Source of the DNA: Flammulina velutipes
Taxonomy: Eukaryota; Basidiomycota; Agaricomycetes; Agaricales; Physalacriaceae
Assembly: GCA_011800155.1 (NCBI GenBank)
Contig: CM022369.1
Location: 930,001-994,000, forward strand
Reading direction: 5' to 3'
DNA: 64,000 nt
The translations under genes and the position numbers were made by a program. Below the pieces are notes generated by a model that had not been told where the DNA came from, ran no database searches, and worked only from the letters and a program-made list of their open reading frames with translations. Numbering within the stretch: the stretch's first letter is position 1; each line of letters begins with the position of its first letter. Positions 58,435-64,000 of this stretch are shown piece after piece.

Positions 58435-60521
58435 ATGAATGGTGCAGCCAGCAACGCGTCGAATAAGAGTGCAAAACCGCCACCGACGGGTCCTGCTCCT
58501 CCTGCCCCCGTCTCTGCGCCACCCCAGCCACCGAACACTCGACAGCCGCTGCAAGGTCACAATCATCATCCCCCGAATTCCAACGGACATCATCACGGTC
58601 CTCCGTCCTCACATGCAAAAGGCAAGAAGAAGACTGAGCCGCCCGTCGATCCTGCAGCAATGTACGAGAGTCTCAAGAACAGAATAGCGGCTCTGGAAGA
58701 GGAGGAAGTCCTCGAGGAAGAAGAGGAACGGAGATTCGGTGCGTACTCGCGTCTCCTTATGTCCTCAATCTAATGGAAATACTCCAGCCGAGGAAGCGCA
58801 AAAGTCGGTCAAGGGCATGGCAGAAAATGCAATACATGCAAAATACATCGAACTGGTAGTCTAACGGTCCTTCTCGTCGCCCCCACGCGCTCATCCCAGG
58901 CTTGCCCCATTCCAGTTTGCTGAATTCAAGAGGCTAGAACGAGACCATGCAAAGGAGAAGCAGAAATTAACAAAGGACAAGGACGCTGGTCCGTACATCT
59001 CCTCATTTACTACACCACCTTGTCATCTGACGTGTCTACAGCCAAGAGCCAACTAACGAAGGCTAATCAGACCAAGACCAAGATGGAGAACCTTGCGCGC
59101 GAGCTACAAAAGGTGACTTGAGTCTCCAGCTGTATGTTATTGACGATGTATTAATTCGGTTCTAGGACAATAAACGGTTACGAGCATGTCTCCGTCTCCC
59201 TCTTCGCTCCTCTAAATTGATCCAACTCATGTAGGAAGACGGTAAACGGTTAGCCCATTCTGTCGAGGAGGCACAAGAGGAGGTACGTCCTGATCTTACT
59301 CTCAAATCTCTCTTACCGATTTATCATTAGCTTCTGCAACTACGAGACGACATCACTAAGCGAGCAGACCGAGCAAAGATACAAGATGTCAAGTATCGAG
59401 AAATGCCCGACATTGTCGTCAAGGTCATATGTCGATATCGCGCCGAACTCTTCTTCAAGATTTCTCGAAAGACGAAATTGACGAAACTGTTCAACGCATG
59501 GACGGATAGGATGGACAGATATGGTGGAAAGAAGGGAGACAGCGGGGATGCGCCTGTGAACGGGACGATGAAAACTGACGCAGCAAGCACGTTTTCTTCT
59601 TCCTCTTCGAACAACACATCGACTATCCAGTTCATATTTACACATAATGGGAGGTCTGTGGAAGCTGATCAAACACCTGAGGATGTCGGGATGGAGGATG
59701 GGGATGAGATATTGGCAGTGGAGATGATGGATCTGACTGAAGATATCACAGAAGAATGGGTAAGTGACTATCCCCGTTCAGATGAATACACTGACATTGC
59801 ACAGGAGGATGTTCTTGAACCACCACGACAAAAACTCAAGAAGAATTGGACCGATGATCCACAAGAGTGAGTAATGGTGGCTCTGTCTGGGTCCGAATTA
59901 AATTTTCTCTAGAGCAAAACGGTCATTGGAAGAGATCTTTGACGGGGTGTGCGTAACTTGTATCCTCTACTGGATTGAGTCTGATGACATTCAATAGTGT
60001 TCGTGAACGACTAAAGGAAGTGCTCCGACAATACGAGTTACGAGAACGACATTTCGAATGTGTGATACGATCGAAAGAGTTAGAGGTGCTGCTATCACGA
60101 GCGCGGGCGGCGGAACAGAAGCAACTGGCAGAGGGAGGGAAGACGCGTGTAGAGAAAATTGAAGAGGAGGTATGAGTCTGTCTGTGTGGACCTTTGATCG
60201 TCACTTGGGTTCGATTATAGTTCTTCACCCATACACAGATGCAGCAGCTTCGTAAAGATCTCGAAGAAGCACAAAACGGACAAGCCATGCTTATCGACAA
60301 GCTAATACAGTGCTGTAAAGAGGTCAGCGAGTACTGTTGGTTTGTCCTTACTGGGCTCTTACTGATTTTAGATACGGAATGAAAAGCCGACTGCTGAGCG
60401 TACACAGCGATTGTTCGCGTCGTTGCGGGAAGAGCTGGAGAAAAGGGCGCCTCGAGGGGTACTGCCTAACGGGAAGAAAACGGATGAAACTGCTGCTGCT
60501 GCCGCAGAGCCCGATAGTTGA
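58435..60521 (+). CDS. Taxilin-like coiled-coil protein with an embedded SUMO-like domain
   Basis: Start MNGAASNASNKSAKPPPTG (58435; the in-frame ATG at 58342 is less likely), then a Pro/His-rich head and an acidic coil (AALEEEEVLEEEEERRF). Several tiny exons give a taxilin-type coil (KMENLARELQKDNKRLREDG) continuing into LLQLRDDITKRADRAKIQ. In the same exon (59331-59759) the frame runs into a ubiquitin-like fold of the SUMO/Rad60 type: DIVVKVICRYRAELFFKISR ... FIFTHNGRSVEADQTPEDVG and MEDGDEILAVEMMD. It ends without a di-glycine, so it is not a conjugatable modifier. After it taxilin-like sequence returns (RLKEVLRQYELRERHFECV, IRSKELEVLLSRARAAEQKQ). The end is ELEKRAPRGVLPNGKKTD and a stop at 60519-60521. 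Taxilins bind syntaxins in vesicle traffic. Confidence 0.75.
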
Positions 60522-60694
60522 CATTCAAAGCTAAGATGAAAGTCAATGCTATGTTTGTGTGTGAATGAGATGGCTGTGCAAACGCGCGAGGTACGACCGA
60601 TTTGATGGAGCGCGGCTATACATAAATTGACTTGCCAACGACGTTCATTTACCATTTACTCCACTCTTTCTCTCCTTTCCCTCCTTCCACCACC

Positions 60695-62170
60695 ATGTCG
60701 TACGAATCCCTCAAATCGCGCTACGATGCTGCAGGCCAGGGCCATCTTCTTGAGTTTTGGCCAAAACTGTCTAGCTCGGAGCAGGCAGCGCTCGCCGCCC
60801 AGCTTGACAACCTGGACATTGAACGTGTCAATCGCATTTACAAAAAGGCGGTGAGCGCTGAAACAGGCAATGACCCCAGTGGTGGGCAGGACTCAATAGA
60901 ACCGTTGCCGAAAGGCGCATCGGACTCTGTCGGCGTTGCGGAGAAGGACGCAGAGTGGAGGCGCATCGGACTCGAGGCGATATCGCGTGGCCACGTTGGC
61001 GTTCTGCTCATGGCGGGCGGGCAGGGTACACGGCTCGGCAGCAGCGCGCCGAAAGGCTGCTACGACATTGGCCTGCCCTCACACAAATCCCTCTTCCAAT
61101 ATCAGGCAGAGCGCATCGCCCGTCTGCAGACAGTCGCGGAGACCGAATTCAGCAAACCCGCAGGCAGCGTCGTCATTCCCTGGTACGTCATGACCAGCGG
61201 GCCAACGCGTGGCGAGACAGAGGCGTTCTTCAAGAATCATTCATATTTCGGGCTCAAACCTGCCAATGTCATTTTCTTCGAGCAAGGAACTCTTCCCTGT
61301 CTCACCATGGACGGAAAAGTCCTGCTCGATAGCCCGTCTCACGTCGCAGTCGCCCCCGACGGCAACGGTGGCCTCTACGCTGCAACCCGAGCCCCCCTAT
61401 CCCCCTCCGACAAGTCCCATACCGTCCTCTCAGACCTCGCTGACCGCAAAATACTCTATATCCACGCGTACTGCGTCGACAACTGTCTCGTGCGCGTCGC
61501 AGATCCAATCTTCCTTGGGTACAGCATCTCCAAACAGGCAGACTGCGCCGCAAAGGTCGTTCCCAAGACGCACCCGACAGAGGCGGTGGGCGTTGTCGCT
61601 TACCGTGATAACAAGCCCAGTGTCGTCGAGTACTCCGAGATCTCAAAGGAGCAGGCCGAGAGACGCGATGAGAGTGGAGAGTTGGCGTTCCGCGCTGGCA
61701 ATATCGCGAACCACTTCTACACCACCGCCTACCTCAACTTGGTGGAGGGCTTTGAGGAGAACCTCGCGTTCCACATTGCGCGCAAGAAGATCCCCCACGT
61801 CGACTTGAAGACGGGTGAAATTGTCAGACCCTCCAAGCCGAATGGCATGAAGCTGGAGATGTTCGTGTTCGACGTGTTCCCGCATACTGAACGCTTTGCG
61901 GTGTTGGAGGTCAAGCGGAACGAGGACTTTAGCCCTCTGAAGAATGCGCCGGGGACTGGGGCGGATGATCCCGAGACGAGTCGTCGTGATCTCGTCGCGC
62001 AGCATAGACGTTTCCTTGAGTATGCCGGGGCGACTGTGAAGGAGGGTGTCGAGATTGAGATATCGCCGCTTGTCAGCTATGCTGGTGAGGGTCTAGAGAT
62101 TGCCAAGGGCAAGACCTTCACTAGGTCGGGCGCTGTGGAGAACCCGGAGGAGTTGGACGTTCTGGTTTAA
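60695..62170 (+). CDS. UAP1: UDP-N-acetylglucosamine pyrophosphorylase
   Basis: Cytosolic enzyme making UDP-GlcNAc from GlcNAc-1-phosphate and UTP, the last step before chitin and glycan synthesis (QRI1 in yeast). Intronless, 491 residues. The start at 60695 sits in a good context (CACCATGTC); the in-frame ATG at 60632 adds only a hydrophobic leader unlike the family. Motifs: nucleotide-binding VLLMAGGQGTRLGSSAPKG (residues about 103-121), IPWYVMTSGPTRGETEAFF, IFFEQGTLPCLTMDGKVLLD, VAPDGNGGLYAA, YCVDNCLVRVADP and KLEMFVFDVFPHTERFAVLE. Length and motif order are normal. Compositional bias towards C and G at third positions suggests strong expression. Confidence 0.96.
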   Translation: MSYESLKSRYDAAGQGHLLEFWPKLSSSEQAALAAQLDNLDIERVNRIYKKAVSAETGNDPSGGQDSIEPLPKGASDSVGVAEKDAEWRRIGLEAISRGHVGVLLMAGGQGTRLGSSAPKGCYDIGLPSHKSLFQYQAERIARLQTVAETEFSKPAGSVVIPWYVMTSGPTRGETEAFFKNHSYFGLKPANVIFFEQGTLPCLTMDGKVLLDSPSHVAVAPDGNGGLYAATRAPLSPSDKSHTVLSDLADRKILYIHAYCVDNCLVRVADPIFLGYSISKQADCAAKVVPKTHPTEAVGVVAYRDNKPSVVEYSEISKEQAERRDESGELAFRAGNIANHFYTTAYLNLVEGFEENLAFHIARKKIPHVDLKTGEIVRPSKPNGMKLEMFVFDVFPHTERFAVLEVKRNEDFSPLKNAPGTGADDPETSRRDLVAQHRRFLEYAGATVKEGVEIEISPLVSYAGEGLEIAKGKTFTRSGAVENPEELDVLV

Positions 62171-62420
62171 ACGAAGTGAGGTTGGACACATGGACTATTT
62201 GGATATTGTTACACGGACTGGAATACCTCAACGGACTCTAGAATAATTGTATGGTAAGTAGTAGGATAATGGTGCGTGTATGTCAACCTTCCATTTCGCT
62301 GGTGAAGGTGAATTTTCATGACACGTGCCCGCGTTCAAATATGTTGCCGGGAGGCAATGAGTAATGTCTTGTATAGTCGCAACTTGCCTTGCTACCACCA
62401 ACGTGATTCCACTTCCTGCG

Positions 62421-64000
62421 ATGTCGTCTGATGATTCAGGTGAAAAACCGGTAGCGACACATCACCAGTACACAAGGCTGCCTGGTTCATGCGACTACTG
62501 TCGCAAAAGAAAGTGTACAGATGAACCCTTCTGTTGAATGTATCGCAATTAACCCATCTCTTTAGCAAAATGTTCGTTCAATGCTTGCGGTTTCCGTGTA
62601 CTCTAGGACTGAGCTTGCTAGTTAGGTGACAGCGCAAAGGCGGAGGATCATATCTGCACAAACTGTCGAACACTGTCGATTCCTTGTACCCGCGATATGC
62701 CAACGAAGGTCTGTCCTGTGTTGAGGACATCTCGTCGCCAATATTCTGATATTCTCCTTAGAAACGTGGCATGAAAACCTAGTGCGCATCGTTCTCAGCT
62801 TACTTGGATATTGTCTTATGAGGGTTAGCTATGAAGTTACACGACGAGTACATGAACTCGAACGTGAACTTGCCAAAGCCCGGTAAGCTCACCCCTCTTC
62901 GCCTCCCATTTTGATATCCATCTCAAGTACGTACAGTCAAATGCTATCAGCCTCTACTAGCGGATCTTGTGCCAGGCCGATGCTCCCGGTTCCTACAAAG
63001 AACATTGGGCAGGATGATCCACCGTCCGACTCGGAGCACTTCGAGCTACTCGAAGAGGTCAAGCGTCTATCCCTCAATGGAGAGGAGAAAGATCGCTACT
63101 TTGGTCCATCCAGTAATCTATCCTTCATGCGTAAGATGATGGACAATTCATTCAATGGAAATAACACTCCAGCAATAGACCGACAATGGACTAAACCAGC
63201 TGTCAGTGACGTTCTTACACGACCTTAGCCTTGATCTCTAATAACCTATTAGTGGGAAATTGATGCTTATCGGGCACCATTGATTTTTCCAGAGGATGAC
63301 CTTTTAGAGGATCTGGTCAACATGTTCTTCTCCAAGAGGTCGTTTTGCTTCCCTGTACTGCATCAGGCAACATTTCGACAACAAGTGGCCTCGGGGCTTC
63401 ATCTATTCAATTGGAGCTTTGGTGCCAATGTCCTCCTTGTCTGCGCCATTGCGTCGAAGGCCTCAGACGACCCTCGGGTGTTCATTCACGGATACGATGA
63501 CTCCAAGCACTCGGCGGGTTGGAAATATTTCTCTCAGGTGGAAATGCGGCCGTTAACCCAATGCCCTACTTTGCATGATGTGCAGTTCTGCGCTGTAAGT
63601 CCGATTCATGGTATCATGTTGAGTTTGGCGTTGACCTCTTGCACCACGTTCGCAGCTGTACTCTGAATATAAATTGGGGACATCCTCTCCGCTGTCTTGT
63701 GGAACAATCATCGGATTAGGTCTGCGATACTGTGTGGAGTTGGGATATCATCGAAAGCGACCTGGCGAAAAGCCTTCCATCGAAGGACAAATGAAGAAAA
63801 GGGCTTTTTGGACGCTCGTGTTCATGGAACGAGAGTCGTGCCTGTACTATGGACATCCGTTTTCCATTCGAGATGAAGAGTACAATGTTTCTTTGTACCT
63901 TTTGTGCTGCAACTAACTCCTTTTTCTTCTTCTAGCATCGACGTTGAATACCCCATAGACTGTGACGAGAAATTTTACGACACGGGCAATCCCGAGACAG
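62421..64000 (+). CDS. Zn2Cys6 transcription factor (copy 2, cut by window end)
   Basis: Paralogue of the regulator at 48975-51740, same strand, running off the right edge. Start MSSDDSGEKPVATHHQYTRL. The zinc cluster again spans three exons: CDYCRKRKSKC, then C-TN-C and C, with the same x2-x6-x9-x2-x6 spacing. Then YFGPSSNLSFMRKMM and the fungal regulatory domain with PEDDLLEDLVNMFF, VASGLHLFNWSFGANVLLVC, GLRYCVELGYHRKRPGEKPS and YYGHPFSIRDEE. The last visible residues are IDVEYPIDCDEKFYDTGNPE, matching VELPLECDPEYYETGNPE in copy 1. Intron positions agree. Confidence 0.9.

Overview
The window is nuclear DNA of a filamentous basidiomycete, most likely an Agaricomycete. Genes are dense and lie on both strands. 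Nearly all are broken by many short introns of about 45-70 bases with GT...AG ends. The contents (multi-intron CYP63-like P450s, Zn2Cys6 regulators, an UNC-45/She4 chaperone, an EXG-type glucanase, a chromodomain Ty3/Gypsy retroelement) fit that group. I cannot name the species. Coding spans run from start codon to stop codon and include introns; I inferred splice sites by eye from reading frame and paralogue comparison.

Layout. 1-2507 (-): a P450, cut by the window edge. 3205-8055 (-): a very long coiled-coil protein. 8747-10568 (+): DUF89/ARMT1-type phosphatase. 11016-12888 (-): secreted GH5 exo-beta-1,3-glucanase. 13733-17838 (+): MDM1-type sorting nexin. 17922-18722 (-): small single-pass membrane protein. 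18806-24422 (-): ABCC transporter, head to head with an RNF126-like RING ligase (24684-26203, +). 26363-27837 (-): OAC1-like mitochondrial carrier. 29150-31752 (+): second P450, a close paralogue of the first. 32368-34162 (-): TRM6.

34617-48754 is the most striking part. An acireductone dioxygenase gene (ADI1, methionine salvage) has been cut in two, inside an exon, by a 13,393-bp chromovirus-type LTR retrotransposon (34859-48251). The two 331-bp LTRs look identical by eye and are flanked by a TACTG target duplication, so the insertion is young. Besides a fused 2543-residue Gag-Pol with a C-terminal chromodomain, the element carries two further long ORFs of unknown function between pol and the 3' LTR. 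These are separated by an A+T-rich 1.4-kb segment bounded by GTTAACC repeats.

48975-64000: a Zn2Cys6 regulator, a short-chain dehydrogenase-like gene, a tiny single-PAH Sin3-like protein, and a tandem pair of small six-cysteine proteins. One member of the pair is intact with a signal peptide and the other is frameshifted. Then come a She4/UNC-45 myosin chaperone, a taxilin-like coiled-coil protein containing a SUMO-like domain, UDP-GlcNAc pyrophosphorylase (UAP1), and a second Zn2Cys6 regulator cut by the window edge.

The host genes do not form an obvious pathway cluster. Most are housekeeping (tRNA methylation, methionine salvage, chitin precursor synthesis, myosin folding, mitochondrial transport). 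The accessory signals are the P450 pair, the regulator pair, the secreted small proteins and the retroelement.
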